Assembly (NCBI GenBank): GCA_017652345.1
Contig: JAGCBE010000103.1
Coordinates: 70,126 to 134,125, forward strand
DNA length: 64,000 nt
Reading direction: 5' to 3'
Source: Methanobrevibacter sp.
GTDB taxonomy: Archaea > Methanobacteriota > Methanobacteria > Methanobacteriales > Methanobacteriaceae
The notes below the pieces were generated by a model that saw nothing but the letters and a program-made list of their open reading frames with translations, searched no databases and was not told the DNA's origin. Shown here one piece after another: positions 47,960-56,029 of the stretch. Position 1 is the stretch's first letter, and the number at the start of each line of letters is the position of its first letter. A program made the translations under genes and the position numbers.

Positions 47960-47978
47960 AAATGATATTATATCATTT
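47960..47978 (-). promoter_or_regulatory. Extended -10 promoter within a palindromic operator, for the RNA polymerase gene
   Basis: The palindrome AAATGATATAATATCATTT spans 47960-47978; its minus-strand centre contains TGATATAAT, an extended -10 (TGn-TATAAT at 47972-47967). No good -35 box. Repressor binding would cover the -10. The -10 lies 50 bases before ATG 47914. Confidence 0.65.
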
Positions 47979-48032
47979 GTTGACCTAATATTTTTAATAT
48001 TTTATCGCGTTTTTTTCGCCCAATGTTAATAT

Positions 48033-48068
48033 GATAAGATAAACGATAAGATAAATGATAAGATAAAG
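48033..48068. repeat. Three direct 12-bp iterons (GATAAGATAAA-N)
   Basis: GATAAGATAAAC, GATAAGATAAAT and GATAAGATAAAG in tandem. Last base varies. Iteron-like array beside a control region; could bind a replication initiator or regulator. Confidence 0.85.
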
Positions 48069-48108
48069 TTTTAATTTCCAATTGTTTATTCTATTCGTAA
48101 GTTTGTTT

Positions 48109-48276
48109 AACGGCTTGTTTCCGTTCAGATATTTGTTATCTCGGGCAAGCTCTGCGCCGACTTTGTTGATTTATTTAACGGGGTCTCCGTTCATGTATTT
48201 GTTTTCCCAGGCAAGTTCTGTTCTGGCTTCGTAATTTATTTATTCGTGTTGTTATCTCGGACAAGTTCTGCTCCGA
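48109..48276. repeat. Repeated covarying hairpin modules
   Basis: Hairpin B: AACGG/CCGTT at 48109-48125 and 48177-48191. Hairpin A: 20-nt stem-loops at 48141-48160, 48207-48226, 48257-48276 with the shared loop CAAGYTCTG and outer stems TCGG/CCGA, CCAG/CTGG, TCGG/CCGA. Stem bases change together between copies, supporting a functional structured element. Spacing about 66 and 50 bp. On the minus strand they lie downstream of the 48308 gene and upstream of the polymerase promoter. Confidence 0.7.
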
Positions 48277-48307
48277 CTGATAAAATTAAAATTCCTTGTG
48301 TTCTATT

Positions 48308-48685
48308 TCATTCCTTACATTCTATTTCGTCTAACTTTTCTAAAGTATATCTCTTTGTTTGTTCTGAATCTAGAATATCTTCAGATTCAAATGTCTTTTG
48401 TAGAGACTCGCTAATTAAGTATTCTACTAACTGTTTTAATTCTCTTAAAGTATTACAATAGTAAGAGCCAAAATATGTTCCTAAGGTAGATATTCTATCT
48501 GGATCATACACGATTGTCTCTTCATCTTTTGTTTTCAAAATAGAATTTATTGTGTAATTATTTGTTCTGTCTTTTCCAATGTAAATATTTATATTTATTT
48601 TAGAAATTTGTTTACTGTTGTAAGAATGCACGAGTTCCTCCACACTCATTTGATTGTTGTTGTTACTAATATTTTGATGCACCAT
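48308..48685 (-). CDS. Hypothetical protein, 125 aa
   Basis: Start at ATG 48685 behind AGGAGGTGAAGGT. SNNNNQMSVEELVHSYNSKQISK at the start, then INIYIGKDRTNNYTIN and a helical acidic C-terminus. First gene of the leftward block; its own consensus promoter lies upstream. No domain recognised. Confidence 0.65.
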   Translation of the reverse strand: MVHQNISNNNNQMSVEELVHSYNSKQISKININIYIGKDRTNNYTINSILKTKDEETIVYDPDRISTLGTYFGSYYCNTLRELKQLVEYLISESLQKTFESEDILDSEQTKRYTLEKLDEIECKE

Positions 48686-48753
48686 ACCTTCACCTCCTAA
48701 TAACCTAAATTTACTCAACAATTGAGTGGGTGCTATTTATTTCTTACACCATT

Positions 48754-48781
48754 ATTATATCACTTTTTAAAATCATGTCAA
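48754..48781 (-). promoter_or_regulatory. Sigma-A type promoter for the 48308 gene
   Basis: Minus strand TTGACA (48781-48776), 16-bp spacer, TATAAT (48759-48754), perfect consensus. Located at the divergent switch point. Confidence 0.85.
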
Positions 48782-49084
48782 TAGGTAAGTATAAAAAAGT
48801 TGAAAAAAAACAAAAAATTCTTCTACGCGTGCACGTATAAAAGAAAAGAGAGAAGAAGAAAAAAAGAAAAGGATATTTCTTTTATATATTTTCTTTAGGT
48901 AATAATAAAAAGTAGATAAGTATAAAGTAATAATAAAAGAGTATATAAGTATATATATGTGTGTATATAAAAGTATATATAAAAGTTATTAGAGTTGTAT
49001 GAGTATATATATACGAATACAACATAGTATACTATAAGAGTAATAAGGTTCTAGGGAAAGAGAGAGGAAAAACACATTTTTATA
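48782..49084. other. Divergent intergenic region, AT-rich with TATATA repeats
   Basis: Separates leftward and rightward blocks. Contains the exact 17-mer ACGCGTGCACGTATAAA (48825-48841, also at 41951-41967), AAGAGAAGAAGAA tract, and repeated GTATATATA segments. No gene visible. Confidence 0.6.
48825..48841. repeat. 17-bp repeat ACGCGTGCACGTATAAA (copy 2; copy 1 at 41951-41967)
   Basis: Identical 17-mer in two non-coding control regions, carrying the palindromic GTGCAC core. Similar CACGTGCATG/TACATGCACG stretches occur near 9163 and 9858. Confidence 0.75.
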
Positions 49085-49113
49085 TTGACAAAAAGAAATT
49101 TTTATGTTAAAAT
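49085..49113 (+). promoter_or_regulatory. Sigma-A type promoter for the regulator gene
   Basis: TTGACA 49085-49090, 17-bp spacer, TAAAAT 49108-49113. Starts the rightward structural-side operon. Confidence 0.8.
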
Positions 49114-49169
49114 ATACATAGATGGAATATGGTCACTTTAAGTGATGTAAAAACAAGGAGGATAGATTC

Positions 49170-50168
49170 ATGGTAATAGATTGGAGAACACAAATAGAAG
49201 AATGTATAAGATTTACAAAAGTCATACCAACTTTCCATGCTTCCATTTTAGAACAAAAATATCAACAAGCATTAATCACTAAAAAATTACTTTCTATGAA
49301 TTATGATGCCACACAGATATTAAATTGGTTTACATTAGCAGAAGAAGATTGTACAAAAGATATGTGGGATATAGAAGAACTTATAAAAATAGCAGAATAT
49401 AAAAAGTGGCCTAAAAAACATGAATTTAGAATTTATATAACACAAAATGAAATAGATTACATAAAAAATCTAGATGCTAAAAAAGAATTTAAATCTTTCT
49501 TATTGGCAACGGTAGCTTTTTGCAAAATGATAAAAATAAAAAAGGGTAGAGCTACATTTAACACAAGAGAAAGAAGTTATATTTATTATCTTGCTACAGG
49601 AAAAGATGAATATACAATTGGATCTAAAAGAGGAGCTTATGTTCAAAAGTTTATAAACCAACTTCAAAAAGATAAAATAATAAGGTTGTCTGTTAAAGAT
49701 ACTAAATATCGTTTTTATAGAATGGGTCATAGAGGTGGAACGGTTAAAAATATAACCAACATAATTTTTAATGCCACATGGATAGAATGGGATTCTAAAG
49801 AAGGACATGAAATAGTTAGTCTAGAAAAACAAATTAACTATTTATGCAACCAATGTTTTGAAGATGATAAAGCGATATGTTCTAACTGTGGAAAAGAATT
49901 TTTAGTGACTAATCAAACAAAAAGAGATCTGTGTTTAGAATGTTATAATAAAAAAATATTAGTAGAACAAAAAGAAAGAATGAATGAAAAAAACAAACCT
50001 CTTTTAAAAAACACCAGATGGTCGTTAGAAGAAGATGAGAGACTAAAAAGACTTTATGCTCGCAGTAAAGGTAAAAAACTTTCCTCTATGATTAAAAAAG
50101 AGTTTCCTGAACGAGAATTAAGGACGGTTTATTACAGGGCTACATATCTAAATATTAAAAAACCCTAA
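49170..50168 (+). CDS. Zinc-finger plus SANT/Myb-like regulator, 332 aa
   Basis: Residues about 1-200 are helical with a possible winged-helix portion (FNTRERSYIYYLATGKDE...VQKFINQLQKDKIIRLS). CNQCFEDDKAICSNCGKEF ... LCLECYNKK (about 226-258) forms a Cys-rich zinc ribbon. RWSLEEDERLKRLYARSKGKKL... and TVYYRATYLNIKK (about 283-330) resembles a Myb/SANT-type DNA-binding repeat as in HNH proteins. Position at the head of the structural operon suggests a late transcription activator or antiterminator, but it might also be a relic homing-type protein. Behind AAGGAGGATAG. Confidence 0.7.
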   Translation: MVIDWRTQIEECIRFTKVIPTFHASILEQKYQQALITKKLLSMNYDATQILNWFTLAEEDCTKDMWDIEELIKIAEYKKWPKKHEFRIYITQNEIDYIKNLDAKKEFKSFLLATVAFCKMIKIKKGRATFNTRERSYIYYLATGKDEYTIGSKRGAYVQKFINQLQKDKIIRLSVKDTKYRFYRMGHRGGTVKNITNIIFNATWIEWDSKEGHEIVSLEKQINYLCNQCFEDDKAICSNCGKEFLVTNQTKRDLCLECYNKKILVEQKERMNEKNKPLLKNTRWSLEEDERLKRLYARSKGKKLSSMIKKEFPERELRTVYYRATYLNIKKP

Positions 50169-50187
50169 TGTTTTCAACATGTTTTTG
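50168..50187 (+). terminator. Weak hairpin after the regulator gene
   Basis: ATGTT/AACAT with short loop followed by GTTTTTG. Weak; may attenuate rather than terminate. Confidence 0.35.
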
Positions 50188-50345
50188 AATTTTTGTATGA
50201 AAATTTTTAGGAGGACTTTACGAATTTTAAATAGTGAATATAAAAGAAAAAAAATGAAAAAATAGTCGACTTATGTAGTATGGCAGTGCTGCATAAATGT
50301 AAATAGAAACAACAAAATATAAAGAAATAAAAGGAGACAAAATTA

Positions 50346-51626
50346 ATGACATTAAAAGAATTTGAAGATGAAATTGATGCAATTGATGTAGACAAAAGAG
50401 AAGATGGTAGATATACAAAAGAAGAGATTTATGACTTAGGATGTAAATTTATCGACATGACAGCCAGTGAAAAAAGATTGTTTGGAGGATGGGATAAATT
50501 ACTTTCCATTTTACAGCCTTTGGATAAAAACGGTGAAGTTATGACAAAAGGTGAAACATTTAGATGTTGGATAAAAAGTCTTAGATATGCTAAAGGCGCT
50601 GTTGTCAAAGATGAAAGATTAATAAGTGGCAAAACAATTAATGACATTTCATTTGAAGAATTTGAAAATCAAACTGAAGCTATAAAACAGAATCTTTATA
50701 AACAACAAGTTAAGACTCGTGACTCTCTTAATAGCTACAGAAGAATTTTAAGAGAAGAAGCAAGATTAGAGGACTTCAAAGAAATAATGAAAGAGTGCTC
50801 TAAGAATCAAGAAGATTTAGGACTAATAGAATACACTGGTGATTCTTCTAAGTGTGAAAATGAAGCCGTTCTATTAATTTCAGATTTACACATTGGAATG
50901 CAAGTAGATAATTTTTACAACACTTACAATGTTGAAGTTGCAAGAAAGAGAATGGGAGCTTTAGTTCAAAAGACTATTAAATATTGCAAGGCTCATAATG
51001 TTAAAAGATTAAATATTTTAGAACTAGGAGACGCCGTTCATGGCCTAATTCATACCTCTGCTAGATTAGAGCAAGAAATAGATGTGGTTCAACAAATTAT
51101 GGTGGCATCTCAAATTCTTTCTGACACAGTAAATCAATTAAGAGCTGCAGCTCCAGAAATCACTTATCGTTCATGCACAGATAATCATTCAAGAATGATG
51201 CCTAATTTACATGAAAGTGTAGAAGCTGAACAATATAGTAAGTTAATTACTTTTTATGTTAAATCTAAACTTGAAAATACAAATGTTATATTTCCAGATG
51301 ATAATTTAGACCAAGAAATTGGGCTAGTTGAATTAATGAACGGAGACTTGTTAGCATTTGCTCACGGACACCACGATCAGTATAACACTGCTTTTCAAAC
51401 TTATTGTGGAATGACACAAAAATTTATTAAATATATTTGCTTAGCTCATTTCCATTCTAAGAAAGTTAAATCTTTCATGGGAGCAAAAGTTATAATCAAT
51501 GGCTGTGTTGGTGGTGTTGACCAATATGCTTTTGGAAGAAGACTGTTTGGTAAACCAGAACAAACATTAATGATTTTTGATGGAACAGATATGGTTGATG
51601 TAAGTTTAAATCTAGATATAAAATAA
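50346..51626 (+). CDS. Calcineurin-like metallophosphoesterase, 426 aa
   Basis: Binuclear metal phosphoesterase: SDLHIG (179-184), LGDAVHG (227-233), TDNHSR, AHGHHDQ and AHFHSKKVKS, the sequential GDxH...GDxxD...GNH...H...GHxH-type motifs of the family. Residues 1-165 are a helical N-terminal part. Substrate unknown; SbcD-type nuclease or end-processing is plausible in a DNA-packaging operon. A terminator follows its stop. AAAGGAGACAAAATTA upstream. Confidence 0.85.
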   Translation: MTLKEFEDEIDAIDVDKREDGRYTKEEIYDLGCKFIDMTASEKRLFGGWDKLLSILQPLDKNGEVMTKGETFRCWIKSLRYAKGAVVKDERLISGKTINDISFEEFENQTEAIKQNLYKQQVKTRDSLNSYRRILREEARLEDFKEIMKECSKNQEDLGLIEYTGDSSKCENEAVLLISDLHIGMQVDNFYNTYNVEVARKRMGALVQKTIKYCKAHNVKRLNILELGDAVHGLIHTSARLEQEIDVVQQIMVASQILSDTVNQLRAAAPEITYRSCTDNHSRMMPNLHESVEAEQYSKLITFYVKSKLENTNVIFPDDNLDQEIGLVELMNGDLLAFAHGHHDQYNTAFQTYCGMTQKFIKYICLAHFHSKKVKSFMGAKVIINGCVGGVDQYAFGRRLFGKPEQTLMIFDGTDMVDVSLNLDIK

Positions 51627-51638
51627 TTTGAACCGAAG

Positions 51639-51666
51639 GCCCAGTGAAGTAGCTGGGCCATTTTTA
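51639..51666 (+). terminator. Intrinsic terminator between phosphoesterase and packaging genes
   Basis: GGCCCAG/CTGGGCC with TGAAGTAG loop and ATTTTTAT tail. No promoter seen after it, so readthrough or antitermination may be needed to reach the terminase genes. Confidence 0.8.
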
Positions 51667-51690
51667 TATGAAGCAATAGGAGGGACGATT

Positions 51691-52758
51691 GTGGAAGACA
51701 ATACTATCGAAATAAAGAACGAAGAATCTGTAGAAGACAATCGTTCTGAAGAAAATAAAGAATATAATGAAATATTAGAAAAATATGAAGGGGCTCATTC
51801 TAGAGCTCTTTTTGAATATTGTTTTAAAAATAATATTCCTTTTGTATCCATAGTTTTTTCAAGAATACAAAAGAATGATGAAGAATTAAGAAAAGAAATG
51901 CCTGAAATTTATATTAATTCTTTAAGGTCTATAGACAAGTATAAAGAATTAACTTTTTTTGACCAAATAGTTTATGACAACTTTGAAAAAATTTACAGTA
52001 AAAAAGAATACATGGATACTCTATCTGAAGATGATAAGAAGAACAGACAGGTTGTTATTGATGTTTTCGCATATGATCCATTTGCAGGAGAATCAGAATC
52101 TGATAAACCTCAGCTTTATAGAGATTTAGCTGGTATGTCAAATGAAGCTATGAGAAAAGATGTTGCAAAACAAAAAGCAGCAATATCTATCGTTCGTTCT
52201 TATGGTAATATTGAAAAATACCAAAGAAAAGTTGCAGAAATAACCGCCAATGGAGATATAAGCGAGGAAACACAGAAACAACTAGACCAGTATTTAACAT
52301 TAATTTCCAAGATACAGGCTAATATAAACCAAACAGCTGAGAAGAATAATTTCACTGTAAAAGGTATTGGCTCAAACGGAAGAGGAATGTTGTCAGATGT
52401 TATGGTTCAAATAGAAGAAAGAGGAATAGATGAGGGTGTTACTAATTTTTATGATATAGCCACTTCAAATTCAATAGAAGAAGTTGCTAATATCAGTATG
52501 AAAGCACAATTAAATCAGGTTGCGTTAACAAAAACAGATTATGCGGATATATTAAATGCGCAGGCTGAAATTGTTAAAGAAGCTCAAAAAAAAGTAAAGC
52601 AAGCAACAGAAGCTTTAAGATTGGCTAAAGAAAAAATAAAAAAACAAGCTTTAATGGACGAGCTTGCCGCTGATTATAAAAAGAAAGGCATTTCAGAAAA
52701 AGAAATAGAAGAGTTTTTAAAGAGTGAATTAAAAATAAATAATATTGATGAAATATAA
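51691..52758 (+). CDS. Putative small terminase subunit / packaging accessory, 355 aa
   Basis: Start at GTG 51691, seven bases after AGGAGG; a longer frame would run through the terminator. Acidic N-terminus, a long helical part, and a Lys/Glu-rich coiled-coil tail (IVKEAQKKVKQATEAL, about 290-355). It sits just upstream of the large terminase, where the small subunit usually is, but I see no clear HTH, and it is larger than usual. Functional label by position only. Confidence 0.55.
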   Translation: MEDNTIEIKNEESVEDNRSEENKEYNEILEKYEGAHSRALFEYCFKNNIPFVSIVFSRIQKNDEELRKEMPEIYINSLRSIDKYKELTFFDQIVYDNFEKIYSKKEYMDTLSEDDKKNRQVVIDVFAYDPFAGESESDKPQLYRDLAGMSNEAMRKDVAKQKAAISIVRSYGNIEKYQRKVAEITANGDISEETQKQLDQYLTLISKIQANINQTAEKNNFTVKGIGSNGRGMLSDVMVQIEERGIDEGVTNFYDIATSNSIEEVANISMKAQLNQVALTKTDYADILNAQAEIVKEAQKKVKQATEALRLAKEKIKKQALMDELAADYKKKGISEKEIEEFLKSELKINNIDEI

Positions 52759-52785
52759 CAATGCTTAAAAAGGGGGTGCGACAGG

Positions 52786-54708
52786 ATGATTAGTGTCTAT
52801 CAAAATAAAGCAGATAATAATGTTACAATCAGAGACTATGAAGCAATGAAAAGATACATTAAACTAATTCAATGGGGTAGACGCAATCCTGTCCAATTCA
52901 TAGAGTTAGTTTTAGGAATAACATTACTTGATTATCAAAAATGGCTTATTTCAGAAATGTGGACAAAAGAGTATGTTGTACTCGCTTGTTCAAGAAACGC
53001 AGGAAAGACCTTTTTATTAGGTCTTTTTTTGATGGCAAGAAATTTATTATTTCCAAAATTACAAACAAGAATTATATCAGAGAACTGGGTTACCTGTAAC
53101 GATTCGTTTCGTAAATTAGAAGATATTGCAACCAACAATATCAAAACAATTGTTACAACCAACACTGTTTTTATTGATGAATTAGAAAGAACAAAAAGTG
53201 ATAGTGATGGTTTTACACATGATGCTAAAGCTGGTAACAGATGTAAATTATTAAATGGTTCTGAAATAACAGCTGTCGCAGGTTCTTCAAGATCTGCCCG
53301 TGGTAAACGTTCTAATGTAAATGTTTACGATGAAGCTGGTTTCATATCTGCAGATACATATGATGTTACAGAACCTTATATGTCTCAAACTTCTGAGTTT
53401 AAACTTGGTGGATATTTTGATGCAGAAGTATACCCTGTTGATATACCTAATATTAGATTATATGTTGGATCAGCTTCTGATACAGATTCATATTTCTATA
53501 AAAAATATAAAGAAGGAACAAAAAGAATGTTGGCTGGTGATGATAAATATTTCGTGGCTGATTTAAGTTGTGAAATACCTATGCATCCAACAGTGAATGG
53601 AAAACCTACAGCTCCATTGTTATCTCAAAGTGAAATCGATAGAAAAATGAGAGAAAACGAAATCGCTGCAAATAGAGAATACTATAACATTTTTGACCAT
53701 TTTAATTTAGAAGACGCCGTTGTTACAAGAACAGACATATTTCAAAACACAGAAAATGTTGCGCCTGTTATTTCTTGGGGTGGACGTAAACATAAATATA
53801 TTATAGCATTTGACCCTGCTTCAAAAGTCGACAATGCTCCTGTGTTAATTATGGATGTTTTTCAGGATCAAACTAAGCAAATATGTGGTAGATGTGTATA
53901 CATGGAAAACCTTGTTGTAACATATGGAGATGGTTCAAAACGTCCTATGAAGGTAGAAGAACAAGTACAAAGACTTAGAGAGTTGATGTATGAGTATAAC
54001 GGAAGAGATAAAGTTGTTCCTTATGAAAATATCACACTTTTAATAGATGCAGGTATCGGCGGCCAAAGCTCAGCTATTGGGCAATTATTAGCCAAAGACT
54101 GGGTTGATGAAAATGGAGTTAAACACCCAGGTGTATATGACGAGAATAACGAATATAGTGTTTTATGGGCAGAGCCGTATAGAAAGTCATGTATAGCAGG
54201 ATGTCTTAAGATGGTAGAACCATCAAAATATAGAAACGCTATGTTTGAAGCTGCAAAATTACTTGTTCCACAAGGTGGAATAAAATTTCCTCCTTCTTGT
54301 CCAAAGTATGATACGTTGGTATATGACGATGGAACAGAGAAAAAATTAAACAAGCAAGAATTAAATGCGTTGATTCAAATGGACTTGATGAAAGAAGAAA
54401 TCATTTCTATGGTAAGAATAAAGACACCAGCGACTGGTAGAATAACGTATCAATTACCACCAGAAAAAAGAAACAAGATGCACGACGACCGCAATTACGT
54501 GTTCGTAATGTGCTGCTGGGAAATTAAAAATATGAGAGACAACGACGAATATGGAGACGGAATTGCTCTAGATTACTCTGTAATGTTCGACACCGAGAAA
54601 AAGAAAGAAAATCAGAAAAATAATAACTGGTTAAATGTTGCAAACGCAAGTAAAAACAGTAAAAGGCCACAGAGTCCATTTTCTGGAAAGTCACCTTTTG
54701 TGAAATAA
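52786..54708 (+). CDS. terL: Terminase large subunit, 640 aa
   Basis: DNA-packaging motor. Walker A-like ACSRNAGKT (67-75) and Walker B YDEAG (181-185) give the ATPase. The C-terminal RNase H-like nuclease carries acidic residues in IIAFDPAS (D343), LLIDAGIGG (D421) and MHDDRNY (566-567). Length fits large-phage terminases. Behind AAGGGGGTG. The GIY-YIG gene follows closely. Confidence 0.92.
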   Translation: MISVYQNKADNNVTIRDYEAMKRYIKLIQWGRRNPVQFIELVLGITLLDYQKWLISEMWTKEYVVLACSRNAGKTFLLGLFLMARNLLFPKLQTRIISENWVTCNDSFRKLEDIATNNIKTIVTTNTVFIDELERTKSDSDGFTHDAKAGNRCKLLNGSEITAVAGSSRSARGKRSNVNVYDEAGFISADTYDVTEPYMSQTSEFKLGGYFDAEVYPVDIPNIRLYVGSASDTDSYFYKKYKEGTKRMLAGDDKYFVADLSCEIPMHPTVNGKPTAPLLSQSEIDRKMRENEIAANREYYNIFDHFNLEDAVVTRTDIFQNTENVAPVISWGGRKHKYIIAFDPASKVDNAPVLIMDVFQDQTKQICGRCVYMENLVVTYGDGSKRPMKVEEQVQRLRELMYEYNGRDKVVPYENITLLIDAGIGGQSSAIGQLLAKDWVDENGVKHPGVYDENNEYSVLWAEPYRKSCIAGCLKMVEPSKYRNAMFEAAKLLVPQGGIKFPPSCPKYDTLVYDDGTEKKLNKQELNALIQMDLMKEEIISMVRIKTPATGRITYQLPPEKRNKMHDDRNYVFVMCCWEIKNMRDNDEYGDGIALDYSVMFDTEKKKENQKNNNWLNVANASKNSKRPQSPFSGKSPFVK

Positions 54709-54722
54709 ATTAGGAAGGAAAA

Positions 54723-55532
54723 ATGATAGGAATTTATAAGATAGAAAACATAAATAATAACAAAATTTATATTGGACAGTCTTTGGATATTAAAAGAAGA
54801 ATTAGGCAGCATTTATGTAAAAAAGATACGTTAATTGATTGTTTAATTCAAAAATTAGGTGTTGATAATTTTGTTTTTAGTGTTGTAGAAGAATGTGAGG
54901 TAGATCTTTTAAATGAAAGAGAAAAATATTGGATAGACTATTATAATTCTTATGAAAATGGTTACAACAGAACTAGAGGAGGAAAAGGTAGTCCTGATAA
55001 TTTTATCAAACTTTCTACAGCAGATGTAAAGGAAATATATGAATTACTAATAAATTCTAACCTATCTCAAAAACAAATTGCAAAATTATATAATGTTGGT
55101 CAAGACACTATTTCTGAAATTAATCATGGAAAAACTAGAGTGCAATCAGGTTATATTTTTCCATTACGTAATAACAAAAAAGATATTGTTCAAACAAAAA
55201 AAATTTTTTATTTAAGCAAAGAGCAATTGATTGCAGATTTTATAGAATTAAAGAGTTTTTCTAAAATTGGGAAAAAATATAATGTGTCTTCACATCCAGT
55301 TCGTAATATAGCAAACAAATACGGTTTTAGTGCAAAAACAATGAAAGATTTGTTTTTAAAAAAACAAAATAAAACTGTTGTTGTAATACAAATGGATATG
55401 AGTGGAAATGTAATTAAAGAATTTTCATCAACAAGAGAAGCCTCTCGAGAAATGCATGACAGACATATAAAACAAGTGTGTGATGGAAAAAGAAAATCAT
55501 CATTGGGATACAAGTATAAATATAAAAATTAA
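54723..55532 (+). CDS. GIY-YIG homing endonuclease, 269 aa
   Basis: Starts IGIYKIENINNNKIYIGQS (GIY...YIG), with DIKRRIRQH arginines, the EREKYWIDYYNS catalytic glutamate region (about 62-73) and GYNRTRGGKG. C-terminal DNA-binding repeats: a helix-turn-helix (LSQKQIAKLYNVGQDTISEI, about 98-117) and NUMOD-like VIQMDMSGNVIKEFSSTREA (about 220-240). A freestanding mobile endonuclease inserted between terminase and portal genes. Confidence 0.9.
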   Translation: MIGIYKIENINNNKIYIGQSLDIKRRIRQHLCKKDTLIDCLIQKLGVDNFVFSVVEECEVDLLNEREKYWIDYYNSYENGYNRTRGGKGSPDNFIKLSTADVKEIYELLINSNLSQKQIAKLYNVGQDTISEINHGKTRVQSGYIFPLRNNKKDIVQTKKIFYLSKEQLIADFIELKSFSKIGKKYNVSSHPVRNIANKYGFSAKTMKDLFLKKQNKTVVVIQMDMSGNVIKEFSSTREASREMHDRHIKQVCDGKRKSSLGYKYKYKN

Positions 55533-55597
55533 TACAGGTAAGACAGAGGTTTGAATTCTTTAGCCTGTACCAAGAGATAAAAGGAGTGTGCAAGGAG

Positions 55598-56029
55598 ATG
55601 ATTTGTTGTAAAATTATAGCAGATTATGAAAATACAAATGCAAGTTTTAGCGGACTTCTCAACAAGTTGTCTAAATATGCAGAGGTATTATGGGATAATA
55701 ATTATTTATATGTTGGAGAAACAAAAACAAATTTTTTAACAGAAAGAAAAATCATTAATATTTTAAAAGCAAACAATTATACAAAATATTTTATAGACAT
55801 TTATTCAAAAGAAAATCAACCAAAAGAATCAGAATTTGTAAACGGATGGTTAACAGACAAGTTAATAAAGATAAACTATAATCAATATGAAATTGAAAAT
55901 CAAAAAATGTTGAAGGAAACCATGATAGGATTACAAATGTTAGAACACCAGGTTGATGATATATTAAAACAACAAAAATCTAAAATTAAACAAGAAGGAG
56001 GTGGGGAAGAGAATGTCGCAGAAAAGTAA
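55598..56029 (+). CDS. Hypothetical protein, 143 aa
   Basis: Start at ATG 55598, eleven bases after AAGGAG (the GTG at 55586 overlaps that site). Alpha/beta with strand ICCKIIADYENTN, YVGETKTNFLTERK, then a helical tail. Overlaps the portal gene start. Small structural-operon gene, function unknown. Confidence 0.6.
   Translation: MICCKIIADYENTNASFSGLLNKLSKYAEVLWDNNYLYVGETKTNFLTERKIINILKANNYTKYFIDIYSKENQPKESEFVNGWLTDKLIKINYNQYEIENQKMLKETMIGLQMLEHQVDDILKQQKSKIKQEGGGEENVAEK

Noticed and set aside
50197..50265. 22-aa basic frame containing AGGAGG
   Set aside because: AGGAGG is inside the frame rather than before it; likely a chance frame.
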